Source: Mycobacterium hubeiense
GTDB lineage: Bacteria > Actinomycetota > Actinomycetes > Mycobacteriales > Mycobacteriaceae
Reading direction: 5' to 3'
Length of the DNA stretch: 64,000 nucleotides
NCBI RefSeq assembly: GCF_002838065.1
Contig: NZ_PIZU01000003.1
Location: forward strand, 186,001 to 250,000
Under the pieces are notes generated by a model that was not told the origin of the DNA, made no database searches, and was given only the letters and a program-made list of their open reading frames with translations. Made by a program: the position numbers and the translations under genes. Shown here in pieces: positions 1-8,162 of this stretch (the stretch's first letter is position 1; every line of letters starts with the position of its first letter).

Positions 1-796
1 CCGTTCGAAGACGTCGAGGTGCTGCACGGTGACACTCAGAGTTCGCCCAAGGGTCTGGACACCTACGGGTCACGGTCGCTGGCGGTCGGCGGCATCGCGG
101 TGGTCAAGGCCGCCGAGAAGGTAGTCGCGAAGGCGAAACCGTTTGCGGCGCATCTCATGGAGTGCGCCGAGGACGATCTCGAGTTCAGCGAAGGGCGATT
201 TCGGGTAAAGGGAACAGAGAAGGCCGTCGGGCTCGCAGATGTGACGCAGGCCGTGTTCGCCGCGCACGATCTGCCCGACGGCGTCGAACCCAACCTCGAT
301 GCGGAGGCGACCTACGATCCGGAGAACTTCTCGTTCCCACACGGCACCCACCTGTGCGCCGCCGAAGTCGACACCGAGACGGGGCAGACGGATTCGCTCG
401 TATGTGTGTGTCGACGACGTCGGCCACGTGGTCAACCCGATGATCGTGGACGGACAGGTGCACGGCGGGTTGGCGCAGGGCATCGCGCAGGCGCTGTACG
501 AGGAGGCCGTGCACGACGAGTCCGGCACGCTGCTGTCCGGGTCGTTCGCCTCCTACCTGTTGCCGTCGGCGGTCGACCTGCCGTCCTTTGTGACGGGGCG
601 CACGGAGACTCCGGCCACCGACAACCCGTTGGGCGTCAAGGGCGTTGGCGAGGCCGGCACCATCGCTTCCACCCCGGCGGTGGTCAACGCGGTGCTGGAT
701 GCGGTGCGCCATCTCGGGGTACGCGACATTGAAATGCCGTGTACGCCAATGAGGGTCTGGCGAGCCATCCAATCGGCCCGCGGAGGTGCGCAGTGA
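1..796 (+). pseudogene. Molybdenum hydroxylase large subunit (CoxL/XdhB-type), 3' part, frameshifted
   Basis: This is the C-terminal part of the molybdopterin-binding large subunit of a CO/xanthine-dehydrogenase-type hydroxylase; the 5' end lies outside the window. Reading from base 1, frame 1 gives the family's Mo-cofactor region (GSRSLAVGG, then AAEVDTETGQT). Frame 2 continues it with VCVDDVGHVVNP, HGGLAQGIAQALYEE and LGVKGVGEAGT, the conserved C-terminal motifs. The switch falls at about 388-391, where one base appears to be missing after the GQT codons. The final TGA overlaps the GTG of the medium-subunit gene, as in an operon. Either the gene is a recent pseudogene or the base was lost in sequencing. 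Family assignment is confident; the substrate is unknown. Confidence 0.8.
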
Positions 797-1644
797 TCCC
801 GGCAGCATTCGACTATGTCGCCCCGACCACGGTCGACGACGCGGTGCGGGCTCTGGCGGATGCCGGAGAGGACGCGAAGGTCATCGCCGGCGGGCAGAGT
901 CTGATGCCGATGCTGCGGCTGCGGCTCGCCGCGCCGACGGCGCTGATCGACCTCACGCGCATCGCGGAGTTGCGCGAAATCCGCGAGGACGGCGACGATC
1001 TCGTCGTCGGCGCCATGGCCACCTATTACGATCTGCTGCGAAATCCCTTGGTGCACGAGCACGCACTGCTGCTGATCGAGGCGACCCGAACCGTCGCCGA
1101 CCCGCAGATCCGGCACCGCGGCACGCTGGGCGGCGCGTTGGCGCACGCCGATCCGGCCGGTGACTTGTGTGCGCCGGTGCTGGCATTGGAGGCGACGCTG
1201 ACGGCCGTCGGGCCGGCGGGTCGCCGGACGATTCCGGTCGCGGAGTTCTTCGTCGACTACTTCACCACCGCGCTGCAGCCCGATGAGGTGCTCGTGGAGG
1301 CGCGGATTCCCAAACACACCGGCTGGGGTGCGCGCTACGAGAAGTTCAATCGGGTTGCGCAGGCCTGGTCGATCGTCGCCGCGGCGGCCACGGTCGAGAT
1401 GGACGGCACAATGATCCGGCAGGCGCGTATCGCGTTGACGAATATGGCGTCGGTGCCGGTGCGGGCCCGCGCCGTGGAGGAAGCGCTGACCGGTCAAGAA
1501 GCGTCGTCGGATGTGATCCGCGCGGCGGCCGAGCATGCCGCGGAGGGCACCAATCCGATCAGCGATGACAACGCCGACGCAGAGTACCGGATACACCTGG
1601 CCAAGGTGCTGACGCGCCGCGCAGTGATGGCCGCGGCGTCCTAG
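793..1644 (+). CDS. FAD-binding medium subunit of molybdenum hydroxylase (CoxM-type)
   Basis: A 283-residue FAD-binding subunit that would pass electrons from the molybdenum subunit to FAD. The N-terminus has the family pattern (FDYVAPTTVDDAV near residue 5, then AGGQSLMPMLRLR near 35). The second FAD signature is near residue 110 (RHRGTLGGALAHADPAGD), followed by the CO dehydrogenase flavoprotein C-terminal domain. The GTG start at 793 overlaps the TGA of the large-subunit gene (GTGA), indicating translational coupling. No small 2Fe-2S subunit is visible; it may lie upstream of the window. The stop overlaps the convergent fadE34 stop through a shared CTAG. This gene is intact although its partner is frameshifted. 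Confidence 0.85.
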   Translation: MIPAAFDYVAPTTVDDAVRALADAGEDAKVIAGGQSLMPMLRLRLAAPTALIDLTRIAELREIREDGDDLVVGAMATYYDLLRNPLVHEHALLLIEATRTVADPQIRHRGTLGGALAHADPAGDLCAPVLALEATLTAVGPAGRRTIPVAEFFVDYFTTALQPDEVLVEARIPKHTGWGARYEKFNRVAQAWSIVAAAATVEMDGTMIRQARIALTNMASVPVRARAVEEALTGQEASSDVIRAAAEHAAEGTNPISDDNADAEYRIHLAKVLTRRAVMAAAS

Positions 1645-3758
1645 CGCGGCAGGCCGAGCAGGCGTTCGCCGGCCAGCGTCAGCAGGATCTGCTCGGTGCC
1701 GCCGGCGATGGTCAGGCATCGCGTGTTGAGGAAGTCGTGCACGGTCTTGTTCTCGACCACGCCGCCGCCCTCGGACAGCTCCATCCGGAACTCCGACAGC
1801 GCCTGCCGGTAGCGCACGCCGATCAGCTTGCGGGCAGACGATTCCGCGCCCGGATCCTGTCCCCCGACGGCCAACTGCGCGATCCGCTGGTCGAGCAGCG
1901 AACCCACTTGCGCGGACACGATCAGTTCGCCGAGCCGGTCTTGCAGCGCCGGGTCGAGGTCGAGTTCAGTCACCGTACGCAGCAGCTCTTCCATCGGGTT
2001 GCCGAGCGCGGTGCCGTGCGCCATCGCGACCCGCTCGTTGGCCAACGTGGTGCGGGCCAGCCGCCAACCGTCGTTGACCTGGCCGACGACCATCTCGTCG
2101 GGCACGAACACGTCGTCGAAGAACACCTCGTTGAACAGGTCGTCACCGGTGATCTCGCGCAGCGGGCGAATCTCGATGCCCGGCGATTTCATGTCGACGA
2201 GGAAGTACGTGATGCCCTTGTGCTTTGGCGCATCCGGGTCGGTGCGGGCAAGGCATACACCCCAGTGCGCCTTGTGCGCCGCCGACGTCCACACCTTCTG
2301 CCCGGTGAGCCGCCAGCCGCCGTCGACACGAACTGCCTTGGTGCGCAGCGACGCCAGGTCGGAGCCTGCGCCGGGCTCGGAAAACAGTTGGCACCAGATC
2401 AATTCACCGCGCAGCGTCGGCGGTACGAACCGCTCGATCTGCTCGGGGCTGCCGTGTTCGAGGATGGTCGGCGCTGCCCACCATCCGATCACCAGGTCGG
2501 GCCGCTCCACTCCCGCGGCGGCCAGCTCTTGGTCGATCAGCAGCTGTTCGGCCGGAGAGGCGTTGCGGCCGAACGGTTTCGGCCAGTGCGGTGCCTGCAG
2601 ACCCGCCTCCGCCAACCCGATCTGGCGCTTCTCGACGGGCAGCGCGGCGATCTCGGCGGCCGCAGCGGCGATCTCGGGGCGCAGATGCTCCACCGATTCC
2701 AGGTCGATGCGCAGCTCGCGCCGCACCCCGGCCTGGGTCAGCGTGGCTACGCGGCGCAGCCAGCGGTACGAACCTCCGAGAAAGTGTGAAATGCCGTATG
2801 CCCGACGCAGATACAGGTGCGCGTCATGCTCCCAGGTGATGCCGATGCCGCCGAGCACCTGGATGCAGTCCTTGGCGTTGGCCTTGGCGGCGGCGATGCC
2901 GGTGGCGGCCGCGACCGCCGCCGCGATCGACAGCTGCTCGTCGGACTCTTCAGCCGCCCGGGCGGCGTCGGCCGCGGCCACCGAGGCCTGCTCCGAGCGC
3001 AACAGCATCTCGGCGCACATGTGCTTGATGGCCTGGAAGCTGCCGATCGGCTTGCCGAACTGCTCCCGCACCTTGGCGTATTCCGTTGCGGTACGCAGCA
3101 TCCAGCGGGCCAGTCCGGCCGCCTCGGCCGCCTGCACCGTCGCGGCCAGATCGTCGAACCGCTGCCCGGAGACCGGCAGCACCTGTGCCGGTGCCGATGT
3201 CAGTTCGACGCGGGCCAGCGGGCGGGAGAAGTCGGTGGCCTTGAGCGGTTGCACCGAAACCCCTTCGGCGGCAGCGTCGACCAGCAAGACCTCATCGCCG
3301 GTGCGCAGCAGCAGCACCCCGGCGGTGTCGGCGCCCAACACGTACTCGGCGGTGCCCGACACCACGCCGTCCCGATAGGTCAGGTCGGCGGCCAGCGCGA
3401 CGCCCGCCGTGCGCTCCCCCGAGATCAGCGCCTCGAGCACGCCAGCATCGGAGTCATCGGTGATCACCAGGGTGGCCAACGCCGTCGTCGCCACCGGGCC
3501 GGGGACCAGCGCCGCGGCGGCCTCGTCGACCATGGCGCACAGGTCGGCCACCGTGCCGCCGGCGCCCAGGTCCTCGGGAACCGCGACGCCGAAGGTCCCT
3601 AGTTCGGCCAGACCGGCGTAGGGTGCGCGCCAGGCGGCGGGATCGCCCTGCTCGACGTTGCGGACGGCCGCCAGCGCACCGGAGCCCTCCGCCCAGCTCG
3701 AGACCAGTTCGCGCGCAGCAAACTGCTCGTCAGTGATGGTCGCTGACGCGCCAGACAT
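1641..3758 (-). CDS. fadE34: Acyl-CoA dehydrogenase, two-domain FadE34 type
   Basis: A 705-residue protein containing two acyl-CoA dehydrogenase modules in tandem. The first half (about 1-340) carries REQFGKPIGSFQAIKHMCAE and a QVLGGIGITWEHD segment. The second half carries WCQLFSEPGAGSDLASL near residue 445, QKVWTSAAHKAHWG, and the C-terminal TIAGGTEQILL. This size and double-module layout match FadE34, linked to sterol side-chain beta-oxidation in mycobacteria. It is divergent from kstR with a perfect KstR operator 45-58 bp upstream of the ATG, so repression by KstR and induction by cholesterol metabolites is expected. The exact CoA substrate is inferred from the family, not from this sequence. 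Confidence 0.9.
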   Translation of the reverse strand: MSGASATITDEQFAARELVSSWAEGSGALAAVRNVEQGDPAAWRAPYAGLAELGTFGVAVPEDLGAGGTVADLCAMVDEAAAALVPGPVATTALATLVITDDSDAGVLEALISGERTAGVALAADLTYRDGVVSGTAEYVLGADTAGVLLLRTGDEVLLVDAAAEGVSVQPLKATDFSRPLARVELTSAPAQVLPVSGQRFDDLAATVQAAEAAGLARWMLRTATEYAKVREQFGKPIGSFQAIKHMCAEMLLRSEQASVAAADAARAAEESDEQLSIAAAVAAATGIAAAKANAKDCIQVLGGIGITWEHDAHLYLRRAYGISHFLGGSYRWLRRVATLTQAGVRRELRIDLESVEHLRPEIAAAAAEIAALPVEKRQIGLAEAGLQAPHWPKPFGRNASPAEQLLIDQELAAAGVERPDLVIGWWAAPTILEHGSPEQIERFVPPTLRGELIWCQLFSEPGAGSDLASLRTKAVRVDGGWRLTGQKVWTSAAHKAHWGVCLARTDPDAPKHKGITYFLVDMKSPGIEIRPLREITGDDLFNEVFFDDVFVPDEMVVGQVNDGWRLARTTLANERVAMAHGTALGNPMEELLRTVTELDLDPALQDRLGELIVSAQVGSLLDQRIAQLAVGGQDPGAESSARKLIGVRYRQALSEFRMELSEGGGVVENKTVHDFLNTRCLTIAGGTEQILLTLAGERLLGLPR

Positions 3759-3802
3759 CTCCGGCCTCCCTCGGCTTCGGGCGAGAAGGGCATACTTCTC
3801 AC

Positions 3803-3816
3803 TAGAACGTGTTCTA
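3803..3816. promoter_or_regulatory. KstR operator
   Basis: The 14-mer TAGAACGTGTTCTA is a perfect palindrome and matches the established KstR consensus TnnAACnnGTTnnA at every fixed position. It lies in the divergent region between fadE34 and kstR, 45 bp from the fadE34 start. It therefore should control fadE34 directly and kstR by autoregulation. Confidence 0.93.
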
Positions 3817-4028
3817 ATGGTGCCAGTGTTCGACCGTCAAGTCGACCGCCATCGCAGCAGGACACGTTCGGTGTCACCAGGGCACGGAGGTGAGAAAATA
3901 GGGATCGGCATGCGTATCGTTTTGCCTCTAGAGCCCGAGATGAAGGAGCTGCCCGCCGCATGTCCGGCATGTCACAGCCAGCACACGCGACCCCCAACCA
4001 GGGGTCGGAGTCACGACCACGTGAGGTG

Positions 4029-4640
4029 ATGAACGTGGCCGTACTGGCCGAGTCTGAGCTCGGTTCCGAAGCGCAGCGTGAGCGGCGCAAGCGAATTCTG
4101 GACGCCACGCTGGCCATTGCCTCCAAGGGCGGCTATGAAGCCGTCCAGATGAGAGCGGTCGCCGAACGCGCCGATGTTGCGGTGGGCACGCTGTACCGGT
4201 ACTTCCCGTCGAAGGTGCACCTGCTGGTCTCGGCGCTGGGCCGTGAGTTCGAGCGCATCGACGCCAAGACCGACCGGGCCTCGCTGACCGGCGGCACCCC
4301 GTACCAGCGGCTCAGCTTCATGGTCGGCAAGCTCAACCGGGCCATGCAGCGCAATCCCCTGCTCACCGAGGCCATGACACGCGCGTTCGTGTTCGCCGAC
4401 GCCTCGGCCGCCGGTGAGGTTGATCACGTCGGCAAGTTGATGGATTCGATGTTCGCGCGTGCGATGAGTGACGGCGAACCGACCGAGGATCAGTACCACA
4501 TCGCCCGCGTGATCTCGGATGTCTGGCTGTCCAACCTGTTGGCCTGGCTAACCCGCCGAGCGTCGGCAACCGACGTCAGCAAGCGACTGGACCTCGCGGT
4601 CCGTTTGCTCATCGGGGATGGGGAGCACCCTAAGATTTAG
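4029..4640 (+). CDS. kstR: TetR-family cholesterol catabolism repressor KstR
   Basis: A 203-residue TetR-family repressor. Its N-terminal helix-turn-helix includes ERRKRILDATLAIASKGG and VAVGTLYRYFPSKVHLLVSAL, practically identical to mycobacterial KstR as I recall it. The ligand domain contains NRAMQRNPLLTEAMTRA and YHIARVISDVWLSNLLAWLTR. KstR represses the sterol degradation regulon and is released by cholesterol-derived CoA thioesters. The ATG at 4029, following a GTGAGGTG purine stretch, gives the family-like N-terminus; an upstream in-frame ATG at 3960 would add 23 unconserved residues. The operator in the divergent gap implies autoregulation. Confidence 0.93.
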   Translation: MNVAVLAESELGSEAQRERRKRILDATLAIASKGGYEAVQMRAVAERADVAVGTLYRYFPSKVHLLVSALGREFERIDAKTDRASLTGGTPYQRLSFMVGKLNRAMQRNPLLTEAMTRAFVFADASAAGEVDHVGKLMDSMFARAMSDGEPTEDQYHIARVISDVWLSNLLAWLTRRASATDVSKRLDLAVRLLIGDGEHPKI

Positions 4641-4643
4641 CGG

Positions 4644-7184
4644 GTGGCTTCAAGAGAGCTACCCCTTGAGCTGAAGCGCGCGCTCGGCACCGTCGCGCGT
4701 GTTCCGCGGCTGCTGGTGGCGTGCGACTACGACGGCACCTTGGCGCCCATCGTCGCGAACCCCGACGACGCCCGCCCGCTCACCGAATCCGCGGCCGCCC
4801 TGCGCGAGCTGGCCGGCCTGCCCTCGACCGCAGCGGCGCTGATCTCCGGGCGCGCGTTGCGGGACCTGGCCACGCTGTCGCGCATGCCCGCCGAAGTGCA
4901 TCTCGTCGGCAGCCACGGGTCCGAGTTCGACACCGGCTTCGTGCACGCGATCGATGATGCGGCCAAGGCACTGCTGCGCCGGATCAAGGACACGCTCAGC
5001 GCGATCGCCGCCGAATACCCGGGTGTCGCGATCGAGATCAAACCCGCCAGCATCGCGTTGCACGTCCGCAACGCCGACCCGGCCGACGCCGACGGGGCGC
5101 TGAAGAAGGCGCGCAGCGCCGCAGCCGCCTGGGACGCCCAGATCACCGAGGGCAAGGCGGTGCTGGAGGTCGCGGTGATCCAGACCGACAAGGGTCAGGC
5201 GCTGGACATCCTGCGCCACCAGCAGGGCGCCTCGGCGGCGGTGTTCCTGGGCGACGACGTCACCGACGAGAAGGCGTTCCGCCGCCTGCACGGACCCGAC
5301 ATCGGTATCAAGGTCGGCCCCGGCGAAACGCTGGCCGAATATCGCGTCGACTGCCCCGAGGACGTCGCCGACGCATTGAACTTCCTGCTCGAGGCGCGAC
5401 GGACGTGGCTGCTGGGCGGGCATTCGACGCCGATCGAGCGGCTGACCATGTTGTCGAACACCCGCACGGTCGCGCTGCTCACCCCCGACGCCGATGTGGT
5501 GTGGATGTGCCATCCGACCGGTGATTCCGCTGCGGTGTTCTCCCGACTGCTCGGCGATGCGAACTCCGGACACTTCTCGATCGGCCCGCAGCGTGCGGCG
5601 CTGCCGCTGTCCCAGCGCTATGTCGACGGCACAATGTCCGTCGAAACCCGTTGGGCCAGTTTGGTTGTGACCGACTATCTGTCACACGATGTCGGCGCCG
5701 GGCGCACCGACCTGATCCGGACGATCGGCGGTCAGGCCAAGGCCGTGGTGTCGTTCGCGCCGCGTCCGGAGTTCGCCCAGGCGCCGGTGCACCTGAAGGT
5801 CGACGACGGCGGGCTGCGCGTGTTCGCCACCAACGAGCCTTTCGTCCTGCGGGCGCCAGGCGTCCAGTGGGAGATCGTCCCCGACGGCATCCACGAAACG
5901 GCGCGTGCGGTCATCGACCCGTCATCGGGACCTGTTGTACTCGAATTGCGCTGCGGCACCGAAGATCTTTCCGAGAGCCCAGTCGACGACGAGTCCCGTC
6001 GCGCCCGCGCCGAGAGTTACTGGAGCGACTGGGTGAAGACCCTGACGCTGCCGTCGATCAAACCCGATCTGATGAAGCGTTCGGCGTTGACGCTGCGCGG
6101 TCTGGTGCACGCGGACACCGGGGCGATCATGGCCGCGGCCACCACATCCCTGCCTGAAGAGATTGGCGGCGTGCGCAATTGGGATTACCGCTACTGTTGG
6201 GTCCGCGATGCCGCGCTGACCGCTTCTGCGCTGGTGTCGCTGGGCTCGCTCACCGAGGCCGAGGGGTATCTGAACTGGCTGCACGGCGTGATCGAGACGA
6301 TGCACGGCCCCGAGCGGCTGCATCCGCTGTACACATTGGCGGGCACGCTGCTCGGACCCGAGGCGGTCATCGACTCGCTGCCGGGATACGCCGGGTCGCG
6401 GCCTGTGCGGGTCGGCAACGCGGCCAACATCCAGGTGCAGCTCGACGTGTTCGGGCCGGTGGTGCAGCTGATCTCTGACCTGGTGCATAGCCGCGAGCGC
6501 CGGGGCGTCGAACAGCCGCTCACCGATGCGGACTGGAACCTGGTCTGCGAGATGGTGTTTGCCGTCGAAAGCCGTTGGCAGGAACCGGATAATGGCATCT
6601 GGGAGATTCGCGGCGCCCCACGGCATCACGTGTACTCCAAGGTGATGTGCTGGTTGACGGTGGACCGCGCGCTGAAGCTGGCCACCGAGTTCGGGCGCGA
6701 GGCGCCGGCGGGCTGGGCGACGCTGCGCGACACCATCGCCGCGCAGGTCTGCGAGCGCGGCTGGAACGACGAGGTGAAGTCGTTCACCGCCGCCTACGAC
6801 GGCACCGACCTGGACGCGGCGACACTGCACACCGGATTGTCCGGCCTGATCGACCCGTCGGACCCCCGGTTCGTTGCCACGGTCATCGCAACTGAGGCCG
6901 AACTGCGCAGCGGCGCAACCGTTTACCGCTATCGCCGCGACGACGGGCTGCCCGGTACCGAGGGCGGGTTTCACCTCTGTGCGGCGTGGTTGGTGGAGGC
7001 GTATCTGCTCACCGACCAGCGGTCGCAGGCGCAGGCGCTGTTCGACCGGCTGGTCAGCGCGGCGGGGCCGACGGGGCTGCTGTCCGAAGAGTACGACCCG
7101 GTCGCCGAACGCGCACTGGGCAATCACCCGCAGGCCTACAGTCACATCGGACTGCTCCGCTGCGCGCAGCTGCTCGACCGATGA
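4644..7184 (+). CDS. otsB: Trehalose-6-phosphate phosphatase / glycoside hydrolase family 15 fusion
   Basis: An 846-residue two-domain enzyme. Residues about 1-250 are a HAD-type trehalose-phosphate phosphatase with the nucleophile motif DYDGTLAP near residue 28 and the Mg-binding GDDVTDEKAF near 202. Residues about 260-840 form a GH15 glucoamylase/trehalase-like domain with RNWDYRYCWVRDAALTASAL and the late EGGFHLCAAWLVEAYLLT segment. Together they could release phosphate from trehalose-6-phosphate and hydrolyse trehalose or a related glucan; the second activity is inferred. The GTG start lies 3 bp after the kstR stop, so the two may share a transcript. Its end overlaps the next gene by ATGA. 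Confidence 0.85.
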   Translation: MASRELPLELKRALGTVARVPRLLVACDYDGTLAPIVANPDDARPLTESAAALRELAGLPSTAAALISGRALRDLATLSRMPAEVHLVGSHGSEFDTGFVHAIDDAAKALLRRIKDTLSAIAAEYPGVAIEIKPASIALHVRNADPADADGALKKARSAAAAWDAQITEGKAVLEVAVIQTDKGQALDILRHQQGASAAVFLGDDVTDEKAFRRLHGPDIGIKVGPGETLAEYRVDCPEDVADALNFLLEARRTWLLGGHSTPIERLTMLSNTRTVALLTPDADVVWMCHPTGDSAAVFSRLLGDANSGHFSIGPQRAALPLSQRYVDGTMSVETRWASLVVTDYLSHDVGAGRTDLIRTIGGQAKAVVSFAPRPEFAQAPVHLKVDDGGLRVFATNEPFVLRAPGVQWEIVPDGIHETARAVIDPSSGPVVLELRCGTEDLSESPVDDESRRARAESYWSDWVKTLTLPSIKPDLMKRSALTLRGLVHADTGAIMAAATTSLPEEIGGVRNWDYRYCWVRDAALTASALVSLGSLTEAEGYLNWLHGVIETMHGPERLHPLYTLAGTLLGPEAVIDSLPGYAGSRPVRVGNAANIQVQLDVFGPVVQLISDLVHSRERRGVEQPLTDADWNLVCEMVFAVESRWQEPDNGIWEIRGAPRHHVYSKVMCWLTVDRALKLATEFGREAPAGWATLRDTIAAQVCERGWNDEVKSFTAAYDGTDLDAATLHTGLSGLIDPSDPRFVATVIATEAELRSGATVYRYRRDDGLPGTEGGFHLCAAWLVEAYLLTDQRSQAQALFDRLVSAAGPTGLLSEEYDPVAERALGNHPQAYSHIGLLRCAQLLDR

Positions 7185-8113
7185 GTGATTTCGGCGTGGC
7201 TGGTCGCGCTCAGCGCGACCAGGCGCGCCGAAATCGCGCGGTTGCCGCCGCGACCGCCGCCGGCACAGATCTCGGGCTGCGTGTTTGCGAGCCGCGCGTG
7301 CTGTACGACGTGTTCTCGGTGATCGTCCATTTGGCGCCCTCGCCGGTTGTCGTGCGCGTGCCGACGGTGTTGCCGCAGTCGTTGGCCGCCGACCCGCAGG
7401 CCCAGACGGCGCAGCAGCGGCGGGAACTCGCGGCCACGGGGTGGCTGGCCGACCGTGGGCATCCGGTGGTGCCGCCAAGCCCGCTTGTGCCGCGGGAACC
7501 CGTTCGCCGCGACGGGTTTTCGATGACATTCTGGCAGCTCGTCGAGCAGGTGCCCGACACCGAGCCGCGGCGGCCGTTCGAGCTGACCGCGCGGCTGCAC
7601 GCCGCTCTGCGCGATTACCCCGGCGAGCTGGAGTTCCTGACGCAGTTCAATTTCGTCCCGGACGCGCTCGCGCAGTTGGAACACCGCCCCGACCTGCTCG
7701 ATGCCGCCGATCTGCAACGCGCCCAACGGGAATGGCAGCTCATCGGTCCGCTGATATCGTCGCGCGCCGCTTTCGAGGCCGCGTTCCCCGACGCGAACAT
7801 CCAGCCAATCCACGGCGACGCGCCCTACTACAACATCATCGTCACGACCGACGGCGAGCTCTGGTCAGACTTCGAGCTCGTCACCCTCGGGCCCGTCGAA
7901 GCGGATCTGGCGCTGGTGGGCGCCGAGGGGCAGGCGGCCTACAACGAAGCCGCCCCGCGGTTGGGACTGCGCCCGCTGGACGAGCGGGTGCTGCGGGTCA
8001 TGGAGTCGGCCGGATATCTCGCGGTGGTCGCGTGTCTGTCGATGGCGCCTCAGCTCTCGATGCTCGTCGAGTCGGTGGCACCGGCGCTCGACGAATGGCG
8101 TGCACGCCAGTGA
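7181..8113 (+). CDS. Aminoglycoside-phosphotransferase-fold kinase, substrate unknown
   Basis: A 310-residue APH-superfamily protein. The catalytic loop is HGDAPYYNIIV near residue 210 (H-G-D...N), and the Mg-binding SDFELVTLGPVEADLA follows. A nucleotide-binding half with VVVRVP near residue 55 precedes them. Substrates of such proteins range from sugars to antibiotics, and nothing here identifies one. The ATG at 7181 overlaps the preceding stop (ATGA), but the first 18 codons consist largely of a 49-nt palindrome. The N-terminus may therefore be recruited repeat sequence, and a later start such as the in-frame GTG codons cannot be excluded. A second copy of the palindrome begins at the stop codon. 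Confidence 0.75.
   Translation: MSDFGVAGRAQRDQARRNRAVAAATAAGTDLGLRVCEPRVLYDVFSVIVHLAPSPVVVRVPTVLPQSLAADPQAQTAQQRRELAATGWLADRGHPVVPPSPLVPREPVRRDGFSMTFWQLVEQVPDTEPRRPFELTARLHAALRDYPGELEFLTQFNFVPDALAQLEHRPDLLDAADLQRAQREWQLIGPLISSRAAFEAAFPDANIQPIHGDAPYYNIIVTTDGELWSDFELVTLGPVEADLALVGAEGQAAYNEAAPRLGLRPLDERVLRVMESAGYLAVVACLSMAPQLSMLVESVAPALDEWRARQ
7187..7235. repeat. 49-nt palindromic element, copy 1
   Basis: An almost perfect self-complementary sequence. Its arms begin GATTTCGGCG and end CGCCGAAATC, with 24 opposing positions, one mismatch and one G-T pair around a single central base. It starts 2 bp after the otsB stop, where a terminator would be expected, yet lies inside the annotated start of the APH-type gene. 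A second 49-nt member with identical ends follows that gene. Confidence 0.9.
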
Positions 8114-8160
8114 TTTCGGCGCGCTGGGTCACGGTGAGCGCGACTGAGCGCGCCGAAATC
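8112..8160. repeat. 49-nt palindromic element, copy 2
   Basis: It has the same length and the same outer arms (GATTTCGGCG / CGCCGAAATC) as the element at 7187, with a diverged centre. It begins inside the stop codon of the APH-type gene and ends 2 bp before the convergent LacI gene's stop. It could act as a bidirectional terminator. Two copies with conserved ends but different centres suggest a dispersed repeat family rather than a simple duplication. Confidence 0.88.
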
Positions 8161-8162
8161 GC

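Noticed and set aside
5922..7529. A 535-codon minus-strand open frame over the trehalose fusion gene
   Set aside because: Frame shadow; the plus strand encodes recognisable GH15 motifs throughout.
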